10,422 nt of DNA, taken from assembly GCA_040830545.1 (NCBI GenBank), contig JBFOMB010000024.1:1-10422 (forward strand). Direction: 5' to 3'. Both the position numbers and the translations under genes were made by a program. The notes beneath the pieces were generated by a model. That model was not told the origin of the DNA. It ran no database searches and was given only the letters and a program-made list of their open reading frames with translations. Below, piece after piece: positions 1-8,915 of this stretch. Position 1 is the stretch's first letter. Every line of letters starts with the position of its first letter. This DNA comes from HXMU1420-2 sp040830545. GTDB taxonomy: Bacteria > Pseudomonadota > Alphaproteobacteria > Rhodobacterales > Rhodobacteraceae.

Positions 1-239
1 AGCGTGGTCATCGCCTTGGACACCACATCGGGCGAGCTGAGCGAGCGCATGCCGATTTCAGTCGCCTTGTTGGTGGGCACGCGAAGAGTCATCTTGTCCT
101 TTTCAAACGAGATCACGAACAGTTCCAGGTTGATCCCGGCCACTTCCTGTTCTTCGATCGACACGATCTTGCCCACGCCATGCGCCGGGTAGACCACGAA
201 TTCATTCGGGCGGAACTCGAGCTTCTTCGACTTTGTCAT
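1..239 (-). CDS. carD: CarD/CdnL-family RNA polymerase-binding regulator (N-terminal part, cut by window edge)
   Basis: The first 79 codons of a CarD-family protein are present, starting MTKSKKLEFRPNEFVVYPAHG. The conserved N-terminal block (FVVYPAHGVGKIVSIEEQEV, then LFVISFEKDKMTLRVPTNKA) is the Tudor-like domain that in this family contacts the RNA polymerase beta subunit; the helical DNA-binding C-terminal domain lies beyond base 1. Members bind RNA polymerase and stabilise open complexes at promoters, including rRNA promoters; they are not operator-specific repressors. The ATG at 239-237 is supported by AGAGGA at 248-253 (reading on the minus strand), 8 nt upstream. The 239-nt gap between this gene and fdxA contains a terminator-like hairpin close to the start (276-310); apart from that I see no convincing promoter. 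Family assignment is firm; the detailed role in this organism is inferred. Confidence 0.93.
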   Translation of the reverse strand, partial: MTKSKKLEFRPNEFVVYPAHGVGKIVSIEEQEVAGINLELFVISFEKDKMTLRVPTNKATEIGMRSLSSPDVVSKAMTT

Positions 240-275
240 ACAGGTCTTCCTCTTTTTTCCGGCTTGCGTTCAGAC

Positions 276-310
276 AAAAAAACAACACCGGGGCATATCA
301 TCATGTCCCG
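276..310 (-). terminator. Hairpin plus T-tract, candidate intrinsic terminator or leader attenuator upstream of carD
   Basis: On the minus strand CGGGACAT (310-303) and ATGCCCCG (296-289) form an 8-bp stem with one A.C mismatch around the 6-nt loop GATGAT. After GTGTTG comes a run of seven T (282-276). This resembles a Rho-independent terminator, although the stem has a mismatch and the T run begins 6 nt after the stem. It lies about 170 nt past the fdxA stop but only 36 nt before the carD start codon, so it could end fdxA transcripts or act in the carD leader. The structure is read directly; function is inference. Confidence 0.4.
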
Positions 311-478
311 CATGCTGTGTTTCGACGTGTGCTAGCTGCGTCCCAGTGGCAGAGCGTGGGATGCAAAACCGGTGATAGACATCATTTGTAAAAGACACCT
401 TACCACAGAATCAGGGGATTCGCCAGCGGACGTGGCGTTAGGTGGGTTTGTGCAGCTGATTTGACGGGTTTTGCGGGT

Positions 479-817
479 TTATCCGCCTTCGCCCGGCGCT
501 TCGGAGAAGTATTTTTCCAGCTTGCCGGATTCGCCATCGCGTTCTTCCGCTTCGGGCAGCGGGTCTTTCTTGGTGATGATCACTGGCCAGAGCTCGGAAT
601 ACTTGCGATTGAACTCCACCCAGCTTTCGGTGCCGGGTTCGGTATCCGGGCGGATGGCGTCCGCCGGGCATTCCGGTTCGCACACACCACAGTCGATGCA
701 TTCATCCGGGTGGATGACCAACATGTTTTCGCCTTCATAGAAGCAGTCCACCGGACACACTTCGACACAGTCGGTGTATTTACAGGCGATGCAATTGTCG
801 TTCACGATATAGGTCAT
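479..817 (-). CDS. fdxA: 7Fe ferredoxin FdxA ([3Fe-4S][4Fe-4S])
   Basis: A 112-residue ferredoxin, the usual size for alphaproteobacterial FdxA. Low-potential soluble electron carrier of the cytoplasm; its redox partners are not evident from the neighbours. All nine cysteines of the Azotobacter ferredoxin I pattern can be placed with an offset of one: C9, C17 and C50 as ligands of the 3Fe-4S cluster, C21, C40, C43 and C46 as ligands of the 4Fe-4S cluster, and C12 and C25 as the two non-ligand cysteines. The motif CIDCGVCEPECP spans 40-51. The acidic C-terminal tail (about 60-112) is typical of this subfamily. The ATG at 817-815 follows GAGGG at 823-827 with 5 nt spacing. It stands alone between gaps of 216 and 239 nt, on the same strand as hslR and carD. 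Family identification is strong. Confidence 0.96.
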   Translation of the reverse strand: MTYIVNDNCIACKYTDCVEVCPVDCFYEGENMLVIHPDECIDCGVCEPECPADAIRPDTEPGTESWVEFNRKYSELWPVIITKKDPLPEAEERDGESGKLEKYFSEAPGEGG

Positions 818-830
818 GGAGGCCCTCGAC

Positions 831-855
831 TGATCTCAGACGCCTAGCTAGATCA
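831..855. repeat. Short inverted repeat just upstream of fdxA
   Basis: TGATCT (831-836) and AGATCA (850-855) form a 6-bp inverted repeat with a 13-nt spacer that itself contains most of an 8-bp palindrome CTAGCTAG (844-851). It sits 14 nt upstream of the fdxA start codon. It could be an operator or part of the mRNA leader, but arms this short can arise by chance and it does not match an FNR or other consensus that I recognise. Confidence 0.2.
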
Positions 856-971
856 GCCGCGCGCCGGGTTCAAGCCGGAGTTGACGAAAGAAACTGCAGG
901 ACCGCGGTTCTGCGGCGCGGCAAAACACGCGTTCTTATTCGACGTGTTTGCGGGGCGTTCTGTTTGCAAAT

Positions 972-1007
972 GGGCTTACCGGCAGAACAGGATTGCCTTG
1001 TGAGCCC
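972..1007 (-). terminator. Strong imperfect hairpin downstream of hslR, candidate terminator or 3' structure
   Basis: On the minus strand GGGCTCAC (1007-1000) pairs with GTAAGCCC (979-972) over 8 positions including one G.T wobble; after a small asymmetric interruption GGCA (997-994) pairs with TGCC (984-981), leaving a 9-nt loop. It begins 26 nt beyond the hslR stop codon. No uninterrupted T tract follows (the next bases are ATTTGCAAAC), so classic intrinsic termination is doubtful; it may instead protect the 3' end of the TPR-helicase-hslR transcript. A second, weaker stem (GCAAACACG at 951-943 with its partner in 929-920) lies further downstream. Confidence 0.38.
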
Positions 1008-1033
1008 CCCTCAACACACTCACAAGCGTGTGA

Positions 1034-1389
1034 TCATTCCCCATCCGTCAGCTTGTTGATCTGGCGGCGGTCTTTCTTGGTCGGGCGCGGGCCAACACGC
1101 TCCACCGGTTCGGATGCCTCGGGCGGTGCCAGATCCTCATAAAGCGCCTGCGCCTCTTCCGCCGGGCCGCGACGTGTGCCCAGCGCTACCACCCGCACCA
1201 CGCGGATCGCGCGGGCCTGTGGAAAGGTCAGCACATCGTCTGCCATCACCGCTTGCGAGGTTTTCTGCACCCGGTTTCCGTTCAACCGCACATGGCCATC
1301 GGACACCTGCCGCGCAGCAAGGCTGCGGGTCTTGAAAAACCGCGCATGCCAAAGCCATTTGTCGATACGCAGCTTTTCGGGTGCGTCAC

Positions 1390-1393
<4 letters not shown>
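1034..1393 (-). CDS. hslR: S4-domain RNA-binding protein, Hsp15-like
   Basis: A 119-residue protein with an S4 RNA-binding domain at about residues 8-67, recognisable from LRIDKWLWHARFFKTRSLAA (8-27) and VSDGHVRLNGNRVQKTS (30-46). The rest matches the Hsp15 pattern: ALYED near 83-87 and a basic tail with PTKKDRRQINKL (104-115). In E. coli, Hsp15 binds stalled 50S subunits carrying peptidyl-tRNA and helps recycle them; a similar ribosome-quality role is likely here but is inferred from family. The start ATG overlaps the helicase TGA as ATGA (1393-1390), so translation is probably coupled to the helicase. The next gene downstream, fdxA, is 216 nt away. The protein is slightly shorter than E. 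coli Hsp15 (133 residues), mostly in the tail. Exact orthology to Hsp15, rather than another small S4 protein, is likely but not certain. Confidence 0.88.
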
Positions 1394-4266
<2,873 letters not shown>

Positions 4267-4274
4267 CTGCTCTG

Positions 4275-4280
4275 CTCCTC
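4275..4280 (-). promoter_or_regulatory. Shine-Dalgarno site that sets the GTG start of the helicase
   Basis: GAGGAG on the minus strand, 8 nt before the GTG at 4266. There is no ATG nearby in frame, and a second GTG at 4260 would be 14 nt away, so this site favours the upstream GTG. Confidence 0.7.
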
Positions 4281-4292
4281 AACCGGAACGGA

Positions 4293-4862
4293 TCAGAGCG
4301 CCTCACCCTCGACGTCAGGCTGCAGCCGTTCCATCGCCTTGGTTACTTCCTCGTGATGGGGATGTATAGCCAGAACGCGGGAATAGGCCTCGTATGCACG
4401 CTTCTTGTCGCCGAATGTCTCCAGCATCGCGCCAAGGCCATAGATGGCATTGTAGTTGTTCGGGTTGAGCGCCAGCGCGCGTTCCAAATCGAGCAGGGCC
4501 GGGCCGTAGAGTTCAGCGGAAAAATAGGCGGAGGCCCGCGCATGCCAGCCTTCGGCAAACTCGGGCGCATGATCGGTGAGGGCCGTCAGATGCTCAATCG
4601 CGGTGCGCGTATCATCCTCTTCCATCGCCTCGCGACCCCGTTCCAGCAAAAGGTCCATGGCGGGCGATCCGCTTTGTGACCAAAGGCGACGCAACTGTCG
4701 GTCCAGGTGAATCGCCTCGCGCGCATCGGCACGGGCCAGCCGTTCCAGCAGGGCCGATTCGTCCCGCAAATCCGCTTCTTGCGAAAATGCAGGTAAGGAA
4801 AACATGACTACGACGCTGGTTGCCGCTGCGATATGTTTGAACGAGGTCGGAAATTTGATCAT
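4293..4862 (-). CDS. Exported tetratricopeptide-repeat protein
   Basis: A 189-residue protein starting MIKFPTSFKHIAAATSVVVM, with a signal peptide at about 1-27: basic start, hydrophobic core 11-24 and a likely cut near AFS/QE, so it is probably periplasmic. After a charged helical stretch (30-66) come about three TPR units: 69-102 (ending TALTDHAPEF), 103-136 (WHARASAYFSAELYGPALLD, then ERALALNPNN) and 137-170 (ending VLAIHPHH). TPRs are protein-binding scaffolds; the partner is unknown. The frame stays open for a long way upstream over the antisense of the next two genes, but the signal peptide begins exactly at the ATG at 4862-4860, so that is the start. There is no clear Shine-Dalgarno sequence; a promoter-like pair lies just upstream (4873-4901). 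It leads the helicase-hslR operon, with 26 nt to the helicase. No specific function can be assigned. Confidence 0.88.
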   Translation of the reverse strand: MIKFPTSFKHIAAATSVVVMFSLPAFSQEADLRDESALLERLARADAREAIHLDRQLRRLWSQSGSPAMDLLLERGREAMEEDDTRTAIEHLTALTDHAPEFAEGWHARASAYFSAELYGPALLDLERALALNPNNYNAIYGLGAMLETFGDKKRAYEAYSRVLAIHPHHEEVTKAMERLQPDVEGEAL

Positions 4863-4872
4863 AACGGAACTG

Positions 4873-4901
4873 ATTTTAACCCGGCTCAGTCGAATTACCA
4901 G
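4873..4901 (-). promoter_or_regulatory. Candidate promoter of the TPR-helicase-hslR operon
   Basis: On the minus strand, CTGGTA (4901-4896) and TAAAAT (4878-4873) are separated by 17 nt. The -10 element matches TATAAT at 5 of 6 positions; the -35 is weak (3 of 6). Transcription would begin around 4866, only a few bases before the ATG at 4862, which agrees with the absence of a Shine-Dalgarno site. It lies in the 79-nt divergent region shared with the SCP2 gene. Confidence 0.35.
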
Positions 4902-4927
4902 ACACGAGCCCGTTAATGACCGACCTA

Positions 4928-4935
4928 AAGGGGAA
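4928..4935 (+). promoter_or_regulatory. Shine-Dalgarno site that sets the SCP2 start
   Basis: AAGGGGAA, centred on GGGG at 4930-4933, lies 6-8 nt before the ATG at 4942. It supports MSDMLEK as the true N terminus rather than an in-frame ATG at 4804, which would overlap the divergent TPR gene and add a segment unlike the family. Confidence 0.65.
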
Positions 4936-4941
4936 CTATCT

Positions 4942-5232
4942 ATGAGTGATATGTTGGAAAAGGCAGCAGCCGAACTGAATGACAAACTGTCGTCGGGCGG
5001 TTTCGATGGCTCTGCCAAATTCGCGATTGCCGATCTGGGCGCGATCGTGCTGGACGGATCCGGCGCGCGCATTGCGGATGACGAAACGGATGTGACCCTT
5101 TCTGCGGATGCTGAAACATTCGAAGCCATTCTCACGGGCGATATGAATCCGACAAGCGCGTTCATGACCGGCAAACTGACAGTTGATGGCGATATGGGTA
5201 TCGCCATGAAGCTGGCATCGGTCCTGGCCTGA
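4942..5232 (+). CDS. SCP2 sterol-carrier-domain protein
   Basis: A 96-residue single-domain SCP2-like protein with no signal peptide, so probably cytoplasmic. Family features include the N-terminal helix (MSDMLEKAAAELNDKLSS), the central strands (AKFAIADLGAIVLDG, then DVTLSADAETFEAILTGDMN) and the C-terminal helix motif AFMTGKLTVDGDMGIAMKLA, where the FxxGKLxxxGDxxxAxxL pattern is the most diagnostic. SCP2 domains have a hydrophobic cavity that binds lipids, fatty acids or acyl-CoA; since such bacteria generally do not make sterols, a fatty-acyl or phospholipid ligand is more likely. The start is fixed by AAGGGGAA upstream. The stop is only 2 nt before the PldB-like hydrolase, so the two are almost certainly co-transcribed and may act on the same class of lipid. 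It is divergent from the TPR gene. Confidence 0.9.
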   Translation: MSDMLEKAAAELNDKLSSGGFDGSAKFAIADLGAIVLDGSGARIADDETDVTLSADAETFEAILTGDMNPTSAFMTGKLTVDGDMGIAMKLASVLA

Positions 5233-5234
5233 TC

Positions 5235-6200
5235 ATGCTGGAACCGGCCCCTCTTCTCACCGACATCGCGCGCGCGCCCGAGGGCGGCGCCGCCCATTGG
5301 CTGCGCGCGGATGACGGGGTAAGGATTCGGGCCGGGCACTGGCGACCAGACGCGGCCAAGGGCACGGTGATCCTGTGTCCGGGGCGTACGGAATTCGTTG
5401 AAAAGTATGGTCTCTTTGCAGGGGCCCTTTACGAGCGGGGTTATGCCTCGCTCGTAATCGACTGGCGCGGTCAGGGGATGGCCGACCGCCTGCTCGATGA
5501 CAGACGGATCGGACATGTGGACCGGTTCACCGATTTCCAGCGCGACCTGAAGGCGGCGCTGGCACTGGCTGAACAGCTGGACCTGCCGCGGCCATGGCAC
5601 ATTCTGGGACATTCCATGGGCGGGGCCATTGTATTGCGCGCCGTGATGGACGGGCTGGACGTACAATCCGCCATTTTCACCGGGCCGATGTTCGGCATCC
5701 GCATTTCACCGGTTCTGCGGCCAGTTGGATGGGCGCTGGCCTATGCTGCGCCCTGCGTGGGGTTGGGGCAGATGCTGCCCCCGACCACGAAGATCGACAA
5801 TTATGTGCAGGCCAATGGGTTTGAGGGGAACATCCTCACCTCTGACCCGGAAATGTACAAACTCATGCAGGATCAAGTCCTGGCCTATCCCGATCTGGCG
5901 CTTGGCGGACCCAGCCTGGTCTGGCTGCGCGAGGCCTTGACCGAGGCGCTGACATTGTCACGCCGTCCCTCACCCAACCTGCCCGCACTGGCGATACTTG
6001 GGGCAGAGGAAAAGATCATCGAAACCCAGCGTGTGCATGACCGCATGGCAGCCTGGCCGGATGGCGAGTTGGACGTGATTGAAGGGGCCGAGCACGAGGT
6101 GCTGATGGAAACCCCCGAGGTGCGTGCGCGCATTCTGGACAAGATGATGGCGCTGTTTGACCGCGCGGCTGCACCGCGCGAAATGGCGCAGACGGCTTAA
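5235..6200 (+). CDS. Alpha/beta hydrolase, lysophospholipase L2 (PldB)-like
   Basis: A 321-residue serine hydrolase of the monoglyceride lipase / lysophospholipase L2 group. The nucleophile elbow is GHSMGG (125-130, nucleophile S127); the oxyanion-region motif is CPGRTEFVEKYG (48-59, in the place of HGxxEH); DWRGQGMADR (76-85) is the conserved loop after strand 4; the likely catalytic histidine is H287 in GAEHEVLMET. The acid position falls in LGAEEKIIETQRV (255-267), where glutamates replace the aspartate usual in monoglyceride lipases; E. coli PldB has a similar AEEERVVD sequence, as far as I recall. No signal peptide is apparent. It starts 2 nt after the SCP2 stop with no good Shine-Dalgarno site, suggesting translational coupling. 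Probable activity is hydrolysis of lysophospholipids or monoacylglycerols; the substrate cannot be told from sequence. No clear terminator follows. Confidence 0.85.
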   Translation: MLEPAPLLTDIARAPEGGAAHWLRADDGVRIRAGHWRPDAAKGTVILCPGRTEFVEKYGLFAGALYERGYASLVIDWRGQGMADRLLDDRRIGHVDRFTDFQRDLKAALALAEQLDLPRPWHILGHSMGGAIVLRAVMDGLDVQSAIFTGPMFGIRISPVLRPVGWALAYAAPCVGLGQMLPPTTKIDNYVQANGFEGNILTSDPEMYKLMQDQVLAYPDLALGGPSLVWLREALTEALTLSRRPSPNLPALAILGAEEKIIETQRVHDRMAAWPDGELDVIEGAEHEVLMETPEVRARILDKMMALFDRAAAPREMAQTA

Positions 6201-6271
6201 TTCCGAACTTTTTGGCACTGGTCTGACGTCTTGGCATTTTTCGAGCGGGAGGCCTTCTGCGCGTGTTCCGA

Positions 6272-6300
6272 CTGGCAGGCGGTCGTGAGCGCGCTATGCT
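6272..6300 (+). promoter_or_regulatory. Candidate sigma70-type promoter giving a leaderless exonuclease-ligase mRNA
   Basis: CTGGCA (6272-6277, 4 of 6 to TTGACA) and TATGCT (6295-6300, 4 of 6 to TATAAT) are separated by exactly 17 nt. The -10 ends 6 nt before the ATG at 6307, so transcription would begin at or next to the start codon. The region upstream of the ATG has no Shine-Dalgarno sequence, which agrees with a leaderless transcript. Weak matches make this a prediction only. Confidence 0.35.
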
Positions 6301-6306
6301 CGGACT

Positions 6307-7323
6307 ATGGGAACATCTCCGGTTCTGACCGTCACGCCACAAGGGCTGTTTTGTCCCGCCGGGCCGTTTTACATCGACCCCTGGCGGCCGGTGGACCGGG
6401 CTTTGATCACACACGCCCATGCCGATCACGCCCGCCCCGGTCATGCGCGGTATCTGTGCGCCGGTCCGACCGCTCCGGTTTTGAAGCACCGTTTGGGCGA
6501 CATCACGGTCGAAACCATGGAGTTTGGCGAGGCGCAGACCATTGGCGGAGCACGAGTTTCGTTTCACCCCGCAGGACATGTGCCGGGATCGGCGCAAATC
6601 CGGGTGGAGGTAAAGGGTGAGGTCTGGGTTTTTTCCGGTGATTACAAAACCGAACCAGACGGGCTGTGCGAACCGTTTGAACCAGTGCGCTGCCACTGCT
6701 TCATCACTGAAAGCACCTTTGGCCTGCCGGTGTTCCGTTGGCGACCGCAAGGCGACGTCGCTGCTGATCTGAACGCCTGGTGGCGCACCAGTGTAGGGGC
6801 AGGCAAGACACCAATGCTGGGTGCCTATTCGCTGGGCAAGGCGCAGCGGCTGCTGGCGATGCTGGATCAAGGCATCGGGCCGATCCTGACCCATGGCGCG
6901 GTCGAAGGCACAACCGAGGTGCTGCGCCAACAAGGCTACGGCCTGCCGGACACTGTGCCAGTGACACCGGATACGGCCCTCACCGAGCACCCGAACGCGA
7001 TTGTGCTGGCCCCGCCTTCTGCGCTCGGCAGCACCTGGGCGCGCCGGTTCGGTCCCGTATCCACCGGGTTCGCCAGTGGCTGGATGCAGTTGCGCGGTAT
7101 CCGTAGGCGGCGTGCCGCGGACCGGGGGTTTGTCCTATCGGATCATGCAGATTGGGACGGGCTCAACACCGCGATCCGTGAAACCGGGGCCGAGCGGGTT
7201 TTGGTCACTCACGGCTATTCCGAAATTTTCGTGCGCTGGCTGCGGGAACAGGGTTATGACGCGGGCGTGCTGGAGACGGAGTTTTCGGGCGAAACGCTGG
7301 ATACAGACGAGGCGGAGTCGTGA
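6307..7323 (+). CDS. DNA ligase-associated exonuclease, metallo-beta-lactamase fold
   Basis: A 338-residue nuclease of the metallo-beta-lactamase / beta-CASP type, in the family named DNA ligase-associated exonuclease and related to SNM1/Artemis and CPSF nucleases. Metal-binding residues: THAHADH (35-41, the HxHxDH motif), H91 in HPAGHVPGS (87-95), D112 in FSGDYK (109-114), and the late SDHADW (278-283) and THGY (301-304) motifs typical of the C-terminal half. ESTFGLP (135-141) is also a family landmark. In this family it is thought to process DNA ends for the partner ligase during repair; experimental knowledge is limited. The frame continues 4 nt past the GTG of the ligase gene (GTGA overlap, 7320-7323), so the two are coupled. 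No Shine-Dalgarno site precedes the ATG; another ATG at 6297 is out of frame. Length and motifs look complete. Confidence 0.92.
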   Translation: MGTSPVLTVTPQGLFCPAGPFYIDPWRPVDRALITHAHADHARPGHARYLCAGPTAPVLKHRLGDITVETMEFGEAQTIGGARVSFHPAGHVPGSAQIRVEVKGEVWVFSGDYKTEPDGLCEPFEPVRCHCFITESTFGLPVFRWRPQGDVAADLNAWWRTSVGAGKTPMLGAYSLGKAQRLLAMLDQGIGPILTHGAVEGTTEVLRQQGYGLPDTVPVTPDTALTEHPNAIVLAPPSALGSTWARRFGPVSTGFASGWMQLRGIRRRRAADRGFVLSDHADWDGLNTAIRETGAERVLVTHGYSEIFVRWLREQGYDAGVLETEFSGETLDTDEAES

Positions 7324-8912
7324 AACAGTTCGCCACGCTCTTTGCTGCGCTGGACCAGACCACCAGCACCAAGGCCAAGGTTACCGCCCTTGCCAAATAT
7401 TTTTTCGAGGCCGAAGATCAGGACCGCCTGTGGACCGTCGCGCTGTTTTCCGGGCGACGTCCGCGCCGGGTGATTACAACCACCCGCCTGCGGGAATGGG
7501 CGGCAGAGGCGGCAGGTGTACCCCTGTGGCTGTTCGAGGAAAGCTATCCCATCGTGGGCGATCTGGCCGAGACAATCGCCCTGATCCTGCCGCCCGCCAG
7601 ACGGGTGTCAGATCACAGCCTGTCCCATTGGATCGGCGTGTTACGCGCGGCCAGCGCACAGGACGAGCCAGCACGGCAAAGCATCGTGTTGGACGCGTGG
7701 GACCAGTTGACTGCGGCGGAACGGTTCCTGTTCAACAAACTGCTGACCGGCGGGTTCCGGATTGGGGTCAGCCAGAAACTGATGACGCGCGCCCTGGCGC
7801 AAGCAACGGGTCGGGACGAGGCCGATCTGGCGCATCGCCTGATGGGAGATTGGACGCCGGATTCAACAACGTGGCAGGCGCTGGTGGAGGCTGAGAATCC
7901 CGAAGCGGATGCCTCACGTCCTTATCCTTTCTACCTGGCTTATGCGCTGGAAGACGCCCCCGAAACATTGGGCGATCCGGCCGAGTGGCGGGCAGAGTGG
8001 AAGTGGGACGGCATCCGCGGGCAATTGGTGCTGCGATCCGGGCAGCATTTCATCTGGTCGCGGGGTGAAGAGCTGATGACCGACCGCTTCCCGGAACTGG
8101 CGCGGGCGCTGGACTTCCTGCCGGATGGCACGGTGATTGATGGGGAGATTGTAGCCTGGGACGGAACCGCACCCATGTCATTCAACGCGCTGCAGAAAAG
8201 AATCGGGCGCAAGACGGTGCCGAAAACGCTGCTGAAATCCGCGCCGGTGCTGATGCTGGCCTATGACCTGTTGGAACAGGATGGGTCGGATTTGCGCGAA
8301 ATGCCCTTTGCAGAACGGCGGGCACTGTTGGAGACGTTGTTGACGGATCAACCAGAGGATTGCCCCGTCCGACTGTCCCCACAAATTGAATTTGATGATT
8401 GGAGCGTGCTTGTCGAGGCCCGCTCATCCGCGCGGGACCAGCGGGCTGAGGGGCTGATGCTGAAACGCGCGGACAGCCCTTATCGGATCGGGCGGAAAAA
8501 GGGGGATTGGTGGAAATGGAAGCTGGACCCGCTGACCATTGATGCGGTGATGATCTATGCACAATCGGGCCATGGCCGACGTGCAAACTTGTTCACCGAT
8601 TTCACTTTTGCGGTTTGGTCCGGGAACGATTTGGTGCCGTTTACCAAGGCCTATTCCGGTCTGACCGATGCAGAATTTCGCGAAATCACAGCTTGGGTGC
8701 GCAAGAACACGCAACAGCGATTTGGCCCGGTGCGCCAAGTGACGCCGGAACATGTGTTCGAGATTGCATTTGAGGGTATTCACGCCAGCCCCCGCCACAA
8801 ATCCGGCGTTGCTTTGCGATTCCCACGCATGGCGCGTTGGCGAAAGGATAAACCGGTGCAGGAGGCCAACACACTGGCCGACCTAGAGGAAATGCTTCGC
8901 ATTTTTGGATGA
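7320..8912 (+). CDS. ATP-dependent DNA ligase of the exonuclease-associated bacterial family
   Basis: A 530-residue ligase that seals DNA nicks using ATP. The N-terminal region (about 1-200) is a helical DNA-binding domain of the ligase I type. The nucleotidyltransferase core starts with motif I EWKWDGIR (226-233; K228 is the adenylated lysine), followed by SRGEE (247-251), DGEIVAWD (274-281), EGLMLKR (377-383) and WWKWKLD (397-403, motif V lysines K399 and K401). The OB-fold domain follows to the end, with the family pattern FEIAFEGIHASPRHKSGVALRFPRMARWR (479-507, given in parts: FEIAFEGIHAS then PRHKSG then RFPRMARWR). It is one of the accessory ligases found beside the NAD-dependent LigA, used in repair rather than replication. 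The GTG start overlaps the exonuclease stop and follows a purine-rich GAGGCGGAG. No further ligase-module gene follows on this strand. Confidence 0.95.
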   Translation: MKQFATLFAALDQTTSTKAKVTALAKYFFEAEDQDRLWTVALFSGRRPRRVITTTRLREWAAEAAGVPLWLFEESYPIVGDLAETIALILPPARRVSDHSLSHWIGVLRAASAQDEPARQSIVLDAWDQLTAAERFLFNKLLTGGFRIGVSQKLMTRALAQATGRDEADLAHRLMGDWTPDSTTWQALVEAENPEADASRPYPFYLAYALEDAPETLGDPAEWRAEWKWDGIRGQLVLRSGQHFIWSRGEELMTDRFPELARALDFLPDGTVIDGEIVAWDGTAPMSFNALQKRIGRKTVPKTLLKSAPVLMLAYDLLEQDGSDLREMPFAERRALLETLLTDQPEDCPVRLSPQIEFDDWSVLVEARSSARDQRAEGLMLKRADSPYRIGRKKGDWWKWKLDPLTIDAVMIYAQSGHGRRANLFTDFTFAVWSGNDLVPFTKAYSGLTDAEFREITAWVRKNTQQRFGPVRQVTPEHVFEIAFEGIHASPRHKSGVALRFPRMARWRKDKPVQEANTLADLEEMLRIFG

Positions 8913-8915
8913 GCC

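Noticed and set aside
4804..4941. An N-terminal extension of the SCP2 protein from an ATG at 4804
   Set aside because: It would overlap the signal-peptide part of the divergent TPR gene and bypass the AAGGGGAA ribosome site before 4942.
4863..5666. A long open frame extends the TPR gene upstream on the minus strand, to 457 codons in all
   Set aside because: It runs antisense through the SCP2 and hydrolase genes, which have clear family motifs, and the signal peptide starts at 4862. The upstream part is a by-product of GC-rich codon use.
6016..6990. A 324-codon minus-strand open frame
   Set aside because: Antisense to the hydrolase end and the exonuclease; no motif and no plausible ribosome site.
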